This document shows, in pieces, positions 20,079 through 29,703 of a stretch of 64,000 nt of DNA; position 1 is the first letter of the stretch, and each line of letters begins with the position of its first letter. Under the pieces are notes generated by a model, which saw only the letters and a program-made list of their open reading frames with translations, searched no databases and had not been told where the DNA came from. Source of the stretch: Paraburkholderia sp. BL10I2N1 (GTDB lineage Bacteria > Pseudomonadota > Gammaproteobacteria > Burkholderiales > Burkholderiaceae); assembly GCF_004361815.1 (NCBI RefSeq), contig NZ_SNWA01000001.1, positions 2,480,001 through 2,544,000 of the forward strand, written 5' to 3'. The translations under genes were made by a program, and so were the position numbers.

Positions 20079-21326
20079 ATGCCCCAATCTCCGTTGGAAA
20101 GCCGTTTGCGCTACGAATTTCGCAATGCGGAATTATTGCGCCAGGCTTTAACTCACCGCAGTCACAGTGCCACGCATAACGAACGGCTCGAGTTTCTCGG
20201 CGACTCCGTTCTGAACTGCGCGGTGGCTGCGCTATTGTTCCAACGTTTCGGGAAGCTGGACGAAGGCGATCTGTCGCGGGTCCGGGCCAATCTGGTCAAG
20301 CAGCAATCGCTTTATGAGATTGCTCAGGCCCTGAATATCTCGGAAGGTCTGCGGCTCGGCGAGGGTGAACTGCGAAGCGGAGGTTTCCGGCGTCCGTCGA
20401 TCCTCGCGGACACACTGGAGGCCGTTCTGGGTGCGGTCTTCCTCGATGGCGGTTTCGAGGCCGCGCAGACCGTCATCAAGCGGCTCTACGTGCCGATCCT
20501 CGATCACATCGATCCGCGCACGCTAGGCAAGGATTCGAAGACATTGCTGCAGGAATATCTGCAGGGTCACAAGATCGCGTTGCCCACGTATACGGTGGTG
20601 GCGACGCATGGTGCGGCGCACAATCAACAGTTCGAGGTCGAATGTACGGTGCCCAAACTCGACGTGAAAGTGTCGGGTTCGGGTGCAAGCCGCCGCGCGG
20701 CCGAACAGGCTGCAGCCAAGAAGGCGCTGGAAGAAGTGGTCGCGGCCGCGCCGGCACCGGTCGCCAAGCCGAAGCGGTCGAAGGCTGCACGGGCAGCGAA
20801 GCATGCCGAGCCGGAGATCGTTCCCGGCGTGGCCGGCGTGCAGACGGCGCTGGACCTGCGCGCGCCAGACCACCGCAAAGCCGATCGGACCGCGCGTAGC
20901 GAGCAGAAGCACAGCAGCGCACCTGACGTAGCGGTCGCAGAACGTCCCGCCTCGGGGCCGGTGGCGACGTCCGTGCCCTTGCCTGTGCCGCTCGCCGTGA
21001 TCCGCGCGGCGCACGTCGAATATAGCGAGCACGGCCAGATTCCTGTAGATAAGGAAAAGGCGGCGGAAAAAGTAGGCGAAAAGGCAGTCGATAAGTCCGA
21101 GAAACTGGACAAATCCGCCGAGAAGTCCGAACCCGCCCTTGCCGCCGAAAAAGCCGCTGAGAATCCGGCCGAAAAGCCAGCTGATAAAGCCGATACCATC
21201 GTCCGCACGAGCGATAAACCCATGCCCCGCGCCCGTGAGTCCATAGCCGGCACGCGTGACGATACCGAACTCGAACCTGGCGTTGCCGGCGGGGTGCAAA
21301 CGCGCGCCGCCGATGCCGGCCATTGA
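20079..21326 (+). CDS. rnc: Ribonuclease III with long C-terminal tail
   Basis: Double-stranded RNA endonuclease that matures rRNA. Residues 1-150 form the RNase III domain with the signature [12 protein letters not shown]; residues about 155-225 form a dsRNA-binding domain ending in [15 protein letters not shown]. Beyond it lies a tail of roughly 185 residues rich in Ala, Lys, Glu and Pro with repeated AEK/DKSEK-like units, giving 415 aa against about 226 for E. coli. Such tails occur in Burkholderia; their role is unknown. Confidence 0.94.
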   Translation: MPQSPLESRLRYEFRNAELLRQALTHRSHSATHNERLEFLGDSVLNCAVAALLFQRFGKLDEGDLSRVRANLVKQQSLYEIAQALNISEGLRLGEGELRSGGFRRPSILADTLEAVLGAVFLDGGFEAAQTVIKRLYVPILDHIDPRTLGKDSKTLLQEYLQGHKIALPTYTVVATHGAAHNQQFEVECTVPKLDVKVSGSGASRRAAEQAAAKKALEEVVAAAPAPVAKPKRSKAARAAKHAEPEIVPGVAGVQTALDLRAPDHRKADRTARSEQKHSSAPDVAVAERPASGPVATSVPLPVPLAVIRAAHVEYSEHGQIPVDKEKAAEKVGEKAVDKSEKLDKSAEKSEPALAAEKAAENPAEKPADKADTIVRTSDKPMPRARESIAGTRDDTELEPGVAGGVQTRAADAGH

Positions 21327-21386
21327 TGCCTTTTGACCCGCCGCGCTTTGGGGCGCGTGTCCACTCGAACCTGCCGTAGCCCGAAT

Positions 21387-22286
21387 ATGAACGCTTCCAC
21401 TCCCACTGGTTTTCGCTGCGGCATGGTCGCGATTGTCGGCCGCCCAAATGTCGGCAAGTCGACGCTGATGAACGCTCTGGTTGGCCAGAAAGTCAGTATC
21501 ACGTCGCGCAAGGCGCAGACGACGCGCCATCGCATCACCGGCATCCATACGTTCGAAGACGCGCAGTACATTTTCGTAGACACGCCCGGTTTCCAGACCA
21601 AGCACAGTGGCGCGCTGAACCGCTCGCTGAATCGTGCAGTCACCTCGACGCTGACATCCGTCGACGCGATCCTGTTCGTGATCGAAGCCGGCCGCTTTGG
21701 CCCCGACGACCAGAGGGTGCTCGACCTGATTCCGCCGTCGGTGCCGACGCTGCTGATTGCAAACAAGCTCGACCGTGTGTCCGACAAGGACGGCCTGTAC
21801 CCGTTTATGCAGGAGCTGAGCGCGCTGCGCGAGTTCAACGAAATCGTGCCGCTGTCGGCGAAAAACCCGGACGACATCAAGCGTCTGATGGCGACCGTCA
21901 AGCCCTATCTGCCGGAAGGCGATCCGATCTATGGGGAAGACGACCTCACCGATCGCAGTGAGCGCTTCCTCGCCGCCGAAATCCTGCGCGAAAAGGTATT
22001 CCGCTGGACCGGCGACGAATTGCCCTATACGAGCACTGTGCTGATCGACAAGTTCGAGACGGAAGGGCGCCTGCGCCGTATCTTCGCGACCATTCTCGTC
22101 GAACGCGACACGCACAAGGCAATGATCATCGGCCAGAAGGGCGCCAAGCTGAAGCAGATCAGCACGGAAGCACGCCTCGACATGGAAAAGCTGTTCGACG
22201 GCCCCGTGTATCTGGAAACCTTTATCAAGGTGAAGAGTGGCTGGGCCGACAACGAAGCCGGACTTCGCGCCTATGGGTACGAATGA
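21387..22286 (+). CDS. era: GTPase Era
   Basis: An essential 299-aa GTPase for 30S maturation. G1 is [13 protein letters not shown]3 is VDTPGF, G4 is NKLD; the C terminus has a KH domain with [12 protein letters not shown]. The ATG at 21387 gives the conserved N terminus; the frame back to 21333 is leader. It overlaps the recO start by 14 bases. Confidence 0.96.
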   Translation: MNASTPTGFRCGMVAIVGRPNVGKSTLMNALVGQKVSITSRKAQTTRHRITGIHTFEDAQYIFVDTPGFQTKHSGALNRSLNRAVTSTLTSVDAILFVIEAGRFGPDDQRVLDLIPPSVPTLLIANKLDRVSDKDGLYPFMQELSALREFNEIVPLSAKNPDDIKRLMATVKPYLPEGDPIYGEDDLTDRSERFLAAEILREKVFRWTGDELPYTSTVLIDKFETEGRLRRIFATILVERDTHKAMIIGQKGAKLKQISTEARLDMEKLFDGPVYLETFIKVKSGWADNEAGLRAYGYE

Positions 22287-23160
22287 CGCCTGGGTGAGGT
22301 TGCAACCCGGCGCCGACGCCGACGCCGAACCCGACGACGGCGAACCGGCTGCGCCGGCGCCGGCTCGGGCCAGAAAATCCTCTTCATCCAGCAGCGGCGA
22401 GACGCGTAAGACGGCAGCGCGCCGTCCCGCGCGTACGCCTGCTTCCGACTACCGGATCGCCGAGCAGCCCGCCTTCGTGCTCCATAGTTATCCCTATCGC
22501 GAGACGAGTTTGATCATCGACGTGCTGTCGCGCGATTACGGCCGACTCGCGCTCGTCGCGAAGGGTGCCAAGCGCCCGCACTCCGCATTGCGAGGCGTGC
22601 TGCAGACGTTCCAGCCGCTTTCGCTGTCGTGGTCCGGCAAATCCGAAGTGCGTACGCTGACGGGTGCCGAGTGGGTCGGTGGCATGCTGCCGCTCGCCGG
22701 CGACGCGCTGTTGTGTGGCTTCTACGTCAACGAACTGCTGGTCAAGTTCTGCGCGCGGGAAGATCCGCATCCTCAACTGTTCCATCACTACGTCGTCACG
22801 CTGACGCATCTTGCTCACGATGAACCGCCCGTCCAGGTGCTGCGTTCTTTCGAGCGTGTGCTGTTGCGCGAGACCGGTTACGCGATGGCGCTCGACCGCA
22901 CTGTTTCGCGGCGGGCGGTCGTGCCCGAGGGGCGCTACGTGTTCGATCCCGAGCGCGGCGTGCGCGAAGCGTCCGACGATCTGCCTGCGCAATGGCCGGT
23001 CCTCACGGGACAGACGTTGCTCGATATGGAGCAGGACGATTACCATCGAAGCCAGACGGTCGCGCAGAGCAAGACGCTGATGCGCTTCCTCCTGAACACT
23101 TACCTTGGCGGCACGCCGCTCGCGACGCGCCAGATCCTGATTGACCTTCAGAACCTATGA
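22273..23160 (+). CDS. recO: DNA repair protein RecO
   Basis: A RecF-pathway recombination mediator of 295 aa that helps load RecA. Residues after about 70 match Rec[37 protein letters not shown] (OB-fold) and later [22 protein letters not shown]. The first ~65 residues are Asp/Ala/Ser-rich and look disordered, an extension longer than in E. coli. The ATG at 22273 lies inside the era end. Its own stop overlaps the pdxJ ATG. Confidence 0.92.
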   Translation: MGTNDAWVRLQPGADADAEPDDGEPAAPAPARARKSSSSSSGETRKTAARRPARTPASDYRIAEQPAFVLHSYPYRETSLIIDVLSRDYGRLALVAKGAKRPHSALRGVLQTFQPLSLSWSGKSEVRTLTGAEWVGGMLPLAGDALLCGFYVNELLVKFCAREDPHPQLFHHYVVTLTHLAHDEPPVQVLRSFERVLLRETGYAMALDRTVSRRAVVPEGRYVFDPERGVREASDDLPAQWPVLTGQTLLDMEQDDYHRSQTVAQSKTLMRFLLNTYLGGTPLATRQILIDLQNL

Positions 23161-23921
23161 GCTTCTTCCTGACGTCGCCGAATGTGATCGATCTGGGCGT
23201 GAACATCGATCACGTCGCCACGCTGCGCAACGCGCGCGGCACCTCGTACCCAGACCCGATCCGCGCGGCGCTGGCCGCTGAGGAAGCCGGCGCCGACGCG
23301 ATCACGCTGCATCTGCGCGAAGATCGCCGCCATATCGTCGACGCCGACGTGCGCACGCTGCGCCCGCTTCTGAAAACGCGCATGAACCTCGAATGCGCGG
23401 TGACGCAGGAGATGCTGGATATCGCCTGCGAAGTGCGTCCGCATGACGTTTGCCTTGTGCCGGAAAAGCGTCAGGAGCTGACGACCGAGGGCGGGCTCGA
23501 CGTGGCCGGCCAGTTCGAAGCCGTGCGTGCCGCGTGCCGGCAGCTCGCCGATGCGGGTTCGCGCGTCTCGCTTTTCATCGACGCCGACGAAACGCAGATC
23601 CGTGCAGCGCACGAAGCCGGCGCGCCGGTGATCGAGCTGCACACGGGTCGCTACGCCGAAGCGCACGATCCAGGCGAGCAGCAAAGCGAATACGAGCGCG
23701 TGGTGCGTTGCGTAGAACTGGGCGTGTCGCTTGGCATCAAGGTCAACGCGGGTCACGGTCTGCATTACACAAACGTCCAGCAGATCGCGGCAATCGACGG
23801 CATCGTCGAACTGAATATCGGGCACGCGATCGTCGCTCATGCGATCTTCGCCGGCTGGGACAACGCGGTGCGCGAGATGAAGGCGATTATGGTCGCCGCG
23901 CGTCTTGCCGCGCACGCATAG
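23157..23921 (+). CDS. pdxJ: Pyridoxine 5'-phosphate synthase
   Basis: Final ring-closing enzyme of the DXP-dependent vitamin B6 pathway. The 254-aa protein has [38 protein letters not shown] and GHGLHYTN, all PdxJ signatures. ATGA overlap with recO suggests coupling. The recO-pdxJ-acpS order matches other proteobacteria. Confidence 0.97.
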   Translation: MSFFLTSPNVIDLGVNIDHVATLRNARGTSYPDPIRAALAAEEAGADAITLHLREDRRHIVDADVRTLRPLLKTRMNLECAVTQEMLDIACEVRPHDVCLVPEKRQELTTEGGLDVAGQFEAVRAACRQLADAGSRVSLFIDADETQIRAAHEAGAPVIELHTGRYAEAHDPGEQQSEYERVVRCVELGVSLGIKVNAGHGLHYTNVQQIAAIDGIVELNIGHAIVAHAIFAGWDNAVREMKAIMVAARLAAHA

Positions 23922-23943
23922 TGCGGAACGCGGCGAAACCGGC

Positions 23944-24363
23944 ATGACGATCTACGGCATCGGTACCGACATTGTTCAGGTCAGCCGCGTCGCAGCGGTA
24001 ATGGAGCGCACCGACGGGCGCTTCGCGGAGAAGGTGCTCGGGCCTGACGAACTGCGCGTCTATCACGCGCGCCACGCACGATCGGCGGCGCGCGGTCTCG
24101 CTTTTCTCGCCACGCGTTTCTCGGCGAAGGAAGCGTTCTCGAAGGCGATCGGCCTGGGCATGCGCTGGCCGATGACGTGGCGCGCCTTGCAGACGCTCAA
24201 TGAGGCAAGCGGCAAGCCTATGGTGGTCGCCTCAGGCGAACTGGCCGAATGGCTCGACGCGCGCGGCATCACGGCGCGCGTGACGGTCAGCGATGAGCGC
24301 GACTACGCAGTGTCGTTTGTGATCGCCGAAATCGCCGATTCCGTTGCTTCCGCCGCATCGTAG
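23944..24363 (+). CDS. acpS: Holo-[acyl-carrier-protein] synthase
   Basis: Transfers 4'-phosphopantetheine from CoA to apo-ACP. The 139-aa protein begins [16 protein letters not shown], with the Mg-binding Asp in GTDIV and the second acidic site in [12 protein letters not shown]. The ATG at 23944 is the conserved start; the longer frame to 23905 overlaps pdxJ. Functional partner is acpP at 10559. Confidence 0.95.
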   Translation: MTIYGIGTDIVQVSRVAAVMERTDGRFAEKVLGPDELRVYHARHARSAARGLAFLATRFSAKEAFSKAIGLGMRWPMTWRALQTLNEASGKPMVVASGELAEWLDARGITARVTVSDERDYAVSFVIAEIADSVASAAS

Positions 24364-24421
24364 TTCACCTGAATACTTCCGACGCGGTGCACGCCGCGCT
24401 TCTCTTCCATTCCCGAATTCG

Positions 24422-25450
24422 ATGAAATACCCTCCCGGACCCGTGATGTTCGATGTGGTCGGCAAGACGCTTACCGATGACGATGTACGCCGCCTCGCTC
24501 ACCCAATGACGGGCGGCGTCATCCTGTTCGCACGCCATTTTGAGAGCCGTGCGCAGCTTGTGGCGCTCATTGAGGCCATCCGCGCGATACGCGACGATCT
24601 GCTGATCGCCGTCGATCACGAAGGCGGCCGCGTGCAGCGTTTCCGCACCGACGGTTTCACCGTTCTGCCCGCGATGGGCAAGCTTGGCGCGCTGTGGGAC
24701 AAGGACGTGCTGTACGCAACCAAGGTGACGACGGCGGTCGGTTACATCCTCGCGTCGGAACTGCGGGCCTGTGGCATCGACATGAGTTTTACGCCCGTGC
24801 TCGACCTGAACTACGGACAATCGCAGGTGATCGGCGATCGCGCGTTTCATCGTGACCCACGCGTCGTCACGCTGCTCGCGAAGAGTCTGAACCACGGCCT
24901 TGCGCTTGCCGGGATGGCCAACTGCGGCAAGCATTTTCCGGGACACGGCTTTGCGGTAGCGGATTCGCACGTCGCGATGCCCACCGATGACCGTTCGCTC
25001 GAAGTCATCCTTGCCGACGACGTCGCGCCGTATGACTGGCTTGGGATGTCTCTGGCCTCGGTGATCCCGGCGCACGTGATCTACCCGCAGGTCGATGCGA
25101 AGCCCGCGGGTTTCTCGCGTGTATGGTTGCAGGAGATCCTTCGCGGCCGGCTGCGTTTTCAGGGCGCGATTTTCAGCGACGACCTGTCGATGGAAGCGGC
25201 GCGCCAGGGCGGCACGCTCACCGAAGCCGCGACGGCCGCGCTGCAAGCGGGCTGCGACATGGTGCTGATCTGCAACCAGCCGGAAGAAGCAGAAAAGGTG
25301 CTCGACGCGTTGCGGTTCACGCCGTCGAAGGAATCACGCCAGCGGCTGAAGGGCATGCGCGCGCGCGGCAAGGCGCTGAAGTGGAGCAAGCTAATGGCCG
25401 AACCGGAATACCTGCAGGCCAGAACGCTGCTGCGCAACGCATTCCCCTGA
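24422..25450 (+). CDS. nagZ: Beta-N-acetylglucosaminidase NagZ
   Basis: Cytoplasmic glycoside hydrolase family 3 enzyme that removes GlcNAc from anhydro-muropeptides during cell-wall recycling. The 342-aa protein has DHEGGRVQRF, the flexible-loop motif KHFPGHGFAVADSH with the catalytic His, and the nucleophile Asp in FSDDLSME. The ATG at 24422 matches the usual NagZ N terminus. A strong terminator follows. Confidence 0.95.
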   Translation: MKYPPGPVMFDVVGKTLTDDDVRRLAHPMTGGVILFARHFESRAQLVALIEAIRAIRDDLLIAVDHEGGRVQRFRTDGFTVLPAMGKLGALWDKDVLYATKVTTAVGYILASELRACGIDMSFTPVLDLNYGQSQVIGDRAFHRDPRVVTLLAKSLNHGLALAGMANCGKHFPGHGFAVADSHVAMPTDDRSLEVILADDVAPYDWLGMSLASVIPAHVIYPQVDAKPAGFSRVWLQEILRGRLRFQGAIFSDDLSMEAARQGGTLTEAATAALQAGCDMVLICNQPEEAEKVLDALRFTPSKESRQRLKGMRARGKALKWSKLMAEPEYLQARTLLRNAFP

Positions 25451-25462
25451 GTATCTCGAGTC

Positions 25463-25502
25463 AAACGACGCAGGCCGCAATTTCTGCGGCCTGCGTCGTT
25501 TT
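25463..25502. terminator. Strong terminator hairpin between nagZ and the convergent regulator
   Basis: An 18-base arm AAACGACGCAGGCCGCAA (25463-25480) pairs perfectly, bar the loop TTTC, with its complement at 25485-25502. The arms begin with A-run and end with T-run, so it can terminate both converging transcripts. Confidence 0.85.
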
Positions 25503-25525
25503 CAGCACGGCTTGTTCAGACGTCT

Positions 25526-26908
25526 TCAGTTCAGACGCATGCGTTGCAGCTTGTTATAAAGCGTTTTCGGGCTGATACCGAGCAGCGACGCCGCGCGATG
25601 CCGCGTGCCGCCTACCGCGTCGAGTGTCGCGCGAATCAGCATTTCTTCTACATCGGCGAGCGGTGTGCCGACCGTCACCTGCACCCGGCTGCCATTCAGG
25701 TCGCGCGTGCCCGGTGTGCCCGGTTCATCGGCGCGCAGTGACTCCAGTACGTCCCCGGACGCCAGATAGGCACGCCGTACGCGCTCCTGCAGTTCGCGCA
25801 CGTTCCCCGGCCAGTCGTACATGAGGCATTCGCTGATGAAGTTCGGCGCGATCAGCTTCGTTGTGCCCGTCAGGCCACGCGCGTGCGCTTCATGATTGAG
25901 ATCGTCGACCGTGGCATGCGCGAACAGCGCAGCATCGTCCCCGCGCTCGCGCAAGGGCGCCAGCGTGAGTGCGGCGGCGTCGAGGCGCAACCACAGGTCT
26001 TCGTTCAACGAGCCGTCCGCAACCGCTGAGCGCGGCACCTTACGGGTCGACGCGATCAGGCGGAAATCCGTCATCAGCTGGTTTGTGCCGCCGACGCGCA
26101 TGAAGGTCTGCGAATCGAGCGCGCGCAGCAGGGCTTCCTGCTGCGCGCGCGGCAATTCGGCGATTTCATCGATGAAGAGCGTGCCGCCGCTTGCCGTTTC
26201 GAAAATACCGGGTTCGCGCTGCTCTGCACCGGTGAATGCGCCGCGTTCGTGGCCGAACATCTGGCTGTCGAGCGGACGATCGCTTGCCATGTGCGCGGCC
26301 GTGCGGCAATCGAAAACGACGAACGGACCTTTGCGGCGGCGGCTCATCTCGTGCAGGGTGCGCGCGGCGATTTCCTTGCCGGTGCCGGTTTCGCCGGAGA
26401 TCAGCACGGCTGCCTCGGTCGGCGCGAGGTGCTCGATGGTGTCGTACAGGTGTTGGACCACATTGCTGCGGCCGATCATTGCGCCGAACCGGCCGAGCCG
26501 GCGCAGCGTGGCGCGTAGCGTCTGGACCTCCTCAGTCAGCTCGTATGGCCGCGGGATCCGCGCAAGCAGGCTGCGCAAACGGGGAATATTGATCGGTTTC
26601 AGCAGATAGTCCCAGATGCCGTGCCGCAAGCCCTCGATCGCGCTCTCGACGGTGGCGTTGCCCGTCATCACGATGACAGGCAACGCGCCGCCAGGCGGCT
26701 GCGCGGGCAAATGCTGCAGCAGGTCGAGCCCGCTGCCGTCCGGCAGATTGAGGTCGACCAGCACGACGTCGGGAATGAAGCGCGACAGGGCGGCCCGCGC
26801 TTCGGCGAGTGTAGTGGCGGTATCGACGGAGAAACCGTCGGCGGCGAGGATCGCGGACAGGCCGGACAGGCTGTTAGGATCGTCTTCGACAATCAGGGCG
26901 TGTGGCAT
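25526..26908 (-). CDS. NtrC-family sigma-54-dependent response regulator
   Basis: A 460-aa three-domain regulator. Receiver domain (1-115) has acidic pair EDD and phospho-acceptor Asp52 (VDLNLPDGSG). The AAA+ domain has Walker A GETGTGKE, the sigma-54 contact loop GAFTGA and Walker B GGTLFIDEIAEL. A Fis-type helix-turn-helix ends the protein (RHRAASLLGISPKTLYNKLQ). With GAFTGA intact it should activate sigma-54 promoters. No histidine kinase gene lies beside it, so the signal is unknown. ATG at 26908 chosen; a TTG at 26926 is also in frame. Confidence 0.88.
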   Translation of the reverse strand: MPHALIVEDDPNSLSGLSAILAADGFSVDTATTLAEARAALSRFIPDVVLVDLNLPDGSGLDLLQHLPAQPPGGALPVIVMTGNATVESAIEGLRHGIWDYLLKPINIPRLRSLLARIPRPYELTEEVQTLRATLRRLGRFGAMIGRSNVVQHLYDTIEHLAPTEAAVLISGETGTGKEIAARTLHEMSRRRKGPFVVFDCRTAAHMASDRPLDSQMFGHERGAFTGAEQREPGIFETASGGTLFIDEIAELPRAQQEALLRALDSQTFMRVGGTNQLMTDFRLIASTRKVPRSAVADGSLNEDLWLRLDAAALTLAPLRERGDDAALFAHATVDDLNHEAHARGLTGTTKLIAPNFISECLMYDWPGNVRELQERVRRAYLASGDVLESLRADEPGTPGTRDLNGSRVQVTVGTPLADVEEMLIRATLDAVGGTRHRAASLLGISPKTLYNKLQRMRLN

Positions 26909-27142
26909 GGTGGACGCATGGTTCAATTGATCGGAAAGCGCTGCTGCGGCACCGGTTCACGGCGCGCCGCTGCAGGCGCAACTGCTGTAGCCAGACCGGC
27001 AGGCAGGCAAACCGCACCGGCCTTTGTCCCGGAAAAACGCGTAAAAAGAGGCGCAAAACGGCGCAGACGTAACAACCGCTCTGTCGGTTGTCCGCGCGGC
27101 ATCGCCGCCCGCATGGACTGTCGGTCGCGCCGGGATGTGCGA

Positions 27143-27355
27143 TCAGAACAGATCTTTCCGGTTGGCATCGAAAAAGCGGCGTACTTCGAGTTCGGCTTCA
27201 TCGCGCGTCTTGCCATAGCGCTCCTGAATCAGTCCGGCGAGCCTGTCGGCGCGGCCTTCGGCTTTCTTCAGCTCGTCGTCGGTGAGTCTGCCCCACGCCG
27301 TCTTCGCCTTGCCGATAACCTGCTTCCACTTGCCTTCAGCGATATCGTTGTTCAT
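27143..27355 (-). CDS. CsbD-like small stress protein
   Basis: A 70-aa hydrophilic protein with the CsbD pattern: WKQVIGKAKTAWGRLTDDELKKAEG then RLAGLIQERYGKTRDEAE. The start at 27355 is backed by an ideal AGGAGG about 8 bases upstream, which rules out the longer in-frame start at 27373. CsbD-family proteins are general-stress induced in other bacteria; molecular role unknown. It stands alone on the minus strand. Confidence 0.88.
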   Translation of the reverse strand: MNNDIAEGKWKQVIGKAKTAWGRLTDDELKKAEGRADRLAGLIQERYGKTRDEAELEVRRFFDANRKDLF

Positions 27356-27537
27356 CCCAGACCTCCTAGTCAAAATTCCTTAGGCATATCTTTCACTTCA
27401 GCAGATAACGTGCCATAGGAGAAAACCAAGAGTTATCAACGATTTGCTGGTTGCAAATGGGAATAGACGGCAAGTGCGCCGGAAATTCGGGCGTCGATCC
27501 GGTAAAGTTTTCTTCCACCATACACGGTCGTGCAAAA

Positions 27538-27568
27538 AAGAAAAAGCGCCCGTTAAGGGCGCTTTTTC
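27538..27568 (-). terminator. Rho-independent terminator after efp
   Basis: AAAAAGCGCCC and GGGCGCTTTTT flank a 4-base loop (GTTA), an almost perfect hairpin with A/T tails. It lies about 55 bases past the efp stop on the minus strand. Confidence 0.8.
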
Positions 27569-27623
27569 AGTGGCCGCGCCGGGAAAACCGGGGCGGCTCG
27601 CAGGTCCGGTGCTTAAGCGTGGC

Positions 27624-28181
27624 TTAGGCGCGGCTGCGGTACTCGTGCGTACGGGTGTCGATTTCGATCTTGTCGCCGATGTTGCAGAAGAGCGGCACTT
27701 GAAGTTCGAAGCCGGTGTTCAGCTTCGCGGTCTTCAGCACCTTGCCCGACGACGTGTCGCCCTTGACGGCCGGTTCCGTGTAAATGATTTCACGAACCAG
27801 CGTGGTCGGCAGTTCAACCGAGATCGCCTTTTCGTTGTAGAAAACGACTTCGCAAGCCATGCCGTCATCGAGGTAGTTCAGCGCGTCGCCCATCATTTCG
27901 GCTTCGACTTCGAACTGGTTGTAGTCGGCGTCCATGAATACGTACATCGGGTCGGCGAAGTACGAGTACGTCACTTCCTTGCGGTCGAGCAGGACGACGT
28001 CGAACTTGTCGTCGGCCTTGTAGACCGATTCCATGCCTGCGCCCGTCAGCAGGTTCTTGAACTTCATCTTCACGACGGCGGAGTTACGGCCCGATTTGTT
28101 GTATTCGGCCTTTTGCACGACCATCGCGTCTGCGCCGATCATCACGACGTTACCGGTGCGGAGTTCCTGTGCGATCTTCAT
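27624..28181 (-). CDS. efp: Elongation factor P (Arg32 type)
   Basis: EF-P rescues ribosomes stalled on polyproline. The 185-aa protein shows the usual three beta-barrel domains. The loop tip reads NKSGRNSA, placing Arg at residue 32 instead of the Lys34 of E. coli. Arg32 is the residue rhamnosylated by EarP, whose gene lies directly upstream on the same strand (28398-29594). Together they form the arginine-rhamnosylation version of the EF-P system. Confidence 0.96.
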   Translation of the reverse strand: MKIAQELRTGNVVMIGADAMVVQKAEYNKSGRNSAVVKMKFKNLLTGAGMESVYKADDKFDVVLLDRKEVTYSYFADPMYVFMDADYNQFEVEAEMMGDALNYLDDGMACEVVFYNEKAISVELPTTLVREIIYTEPAVKGDTSSGKVLKTAKLNTGFELQVPLFCNIGDKIEIDTRTHEYRSRA

Positions 28182-28397
28182 AAAACTGTCCTGTACGAAA
28201 TGAGTAGCTTCAACTTTTGCTCAACGGCATACGACCCAAGCGGATTCGGTGCCTGCGCGCTTACCTGGTCTTACCCATCATTGCGGGCGCACAAGCGAAT
28301 GGCGCCGATGCCCGGGGCAAACTGCCGAGGACGAGAAGTGGCCCGCGGTGCCGTAGCGATCGGGCCGCGCTTGAGTCGTCGGCCGTTGGATAACCGC

Positions 28398-29594
28398 TTA
28401 TTTTAACTGACTTTTTGCGAATTCGGCCAGATTTCCAGCGAGGTCGCCGACGCTTGCGAGTTCGCCGGCCCATTTCGCCGCGCGCGCCTCGAATGCAGCG
28501 CGGTGACGCTGGAAATCCGCCCAGTCGGGCTTGCCCACGCCGTTCCATGCGTGCCAGAAGCGCGCGAGCGCGGCGCGGGCTCGGACGGGGAGCGGGCCCG
28601 CATAGTGAGCGAGGGCGGCGTCCAGCTTGGGCAGATGGGCGTCGTCGGCCTGCGGATAAATATGCCAGACGAACGGCCGGGCGGCCCACTGCGCCCGCAC
28701 GAACGAGTCTTCACCGCGTACGAAATTGATGTCGCTCGCCCACAACAGCCGGTCGTAGCCGGGCTGGTCGGTGAAGGCGAGGGCGTGGGCCGTCAGGTTG
28801 CCGCGGCGGGCGTGTGAACCCGCCGCAAAGGCCGGCAAACCGAAAAAGCGCGCGACGGCGCCCGAAATCCGGCCTTCAGGCACAAGCAGGGCAATCTCTC
28901 CGGTGCTATCGCGCCATTGTTCGAGGAGGCTGTCCACCGCGGGATTTTCGTATGCGAAGAGGGAAATGACGGTGGCATCGCAGCTGGGTGGGGGCGCGCC
29001 GACGGTCTTGCGCCACCACGCGTCGCGGGCATCCGGCGACGCTGCGAACGCGGTGCGTGCGGCGTCCAGCCCGCGCTCTTTCAATACGCCGCCTGTTCCG
29101 GCGCCGAGTCCTGGAAAAAAGAAAGTCTTCGTGAGTGGAAAGCGCGGGTGCGGCGACGGCCGCAGATGAAAGTCCGCGACCCAGTCTTCGGCGCTCAGGT
29201 ATTCAAGGTTCAGCCAGACCGGCGCGCGTTCTCGTCGTGCCATTCCCGCGACGTAGACGGGTGGCAACTCACACCCAAAGGCCTCAATGACGACATCCGC
29301 GACTTCGAGCGTGTCGCCTGCGTGCGCGGGTTCGTGCCAGTGCTCGATGACAATGCCCTCGACACTCTGCCGCGCCCGGTCGATCGACAGGGTCGGGCAG
29401 AGCTTCTGAAACGCGTGCAGATCGTCGACAAATACCCGCACCTGCCAGTCGTGCTCAGCCGCGAGCTGGCGGGCGAGGCGCCAGCAGACGCCGATGTCGC
29501 CGAAATTGTCGATGACCGCGCAGAATATATCGCACGCGATATCGGCGACCGGCTTTGAGGCCGAAGCGGTGGCGGGGGGAACGGGCGAGGACAT
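28398..29594 (-). CDS. earP: EF-P arginine rhamnosyltransferase EarP
   Basis: Attaches rhamnose from dTDP-rhamnose to Arg32 of EF-P, a modification needed for EF-P activity in this clade. About 398 aa. Diagnostic stretches: CAVIDNFGDIGVCWRLARQL at the N terminus, SLFAYENPAVDSLLEQW in the middle, and DFVRGEDSFVRAQ-like residues (NFVRGEDSFVRAQWAARPFVW) with the conserved Asp/Glu near the nucleotide-sugar site. Two in-frame ATGs (29606, 29594) are possible. It precedes efp with about 215 bases between. Confidence 0.93.
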   Translation of the reverse strand: MSSPVPPATASASKPVADIACDIFCAVIDNFGDIGVCWRLARQLAAEHDWQVRVFVDDLHAFQKLCPTLSIDRARQSVEGIVIEHWHEPAHAGDTLEVADVVIEAFGCELPPVYVAGMARRERAPVWLNLEYLSAEDWVADFHLRPSPHPRFPLTKTFFFPGLGAGTGGVLKERGLDAARTAFAASPDARDAWWRKTVGAPPPSCDATVISLFAYENPAVDSLLEQWRDSTGEIALLVPEGRISGAVARFFGLPAFAAGSHARRGNLTAHALAFTDQPGYDRLLWASDINFVRGEDSFVRAQWAARPFVWHIYPQADDAHLPKLDAALAHYAGPLPVRARAALARFWHAWNGVGKPDWADFQRHRAAFEARAAKWAGELASVGDLAGNLAEFAKSQLK

Positions 29595-29703
29595 GATGGC
29601 CGGCATCCGGAGGCCGGACGCGCGCGGAATGTTCTAAACTGGCGATTCTAAAGCACTTGCCACCGTTTCCGCGCAGCACGCGCGGTGCCCAGCCTGATCC
29701 TGC

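Noticed and set aside
20476..22115. Long minus-strand frames (323, 425 and 530 codons) across rnc and era
   Set aside because: Shadows caused by codon bias; Arg/Ala/Ser-rich and in conflict with intact rnc and era.
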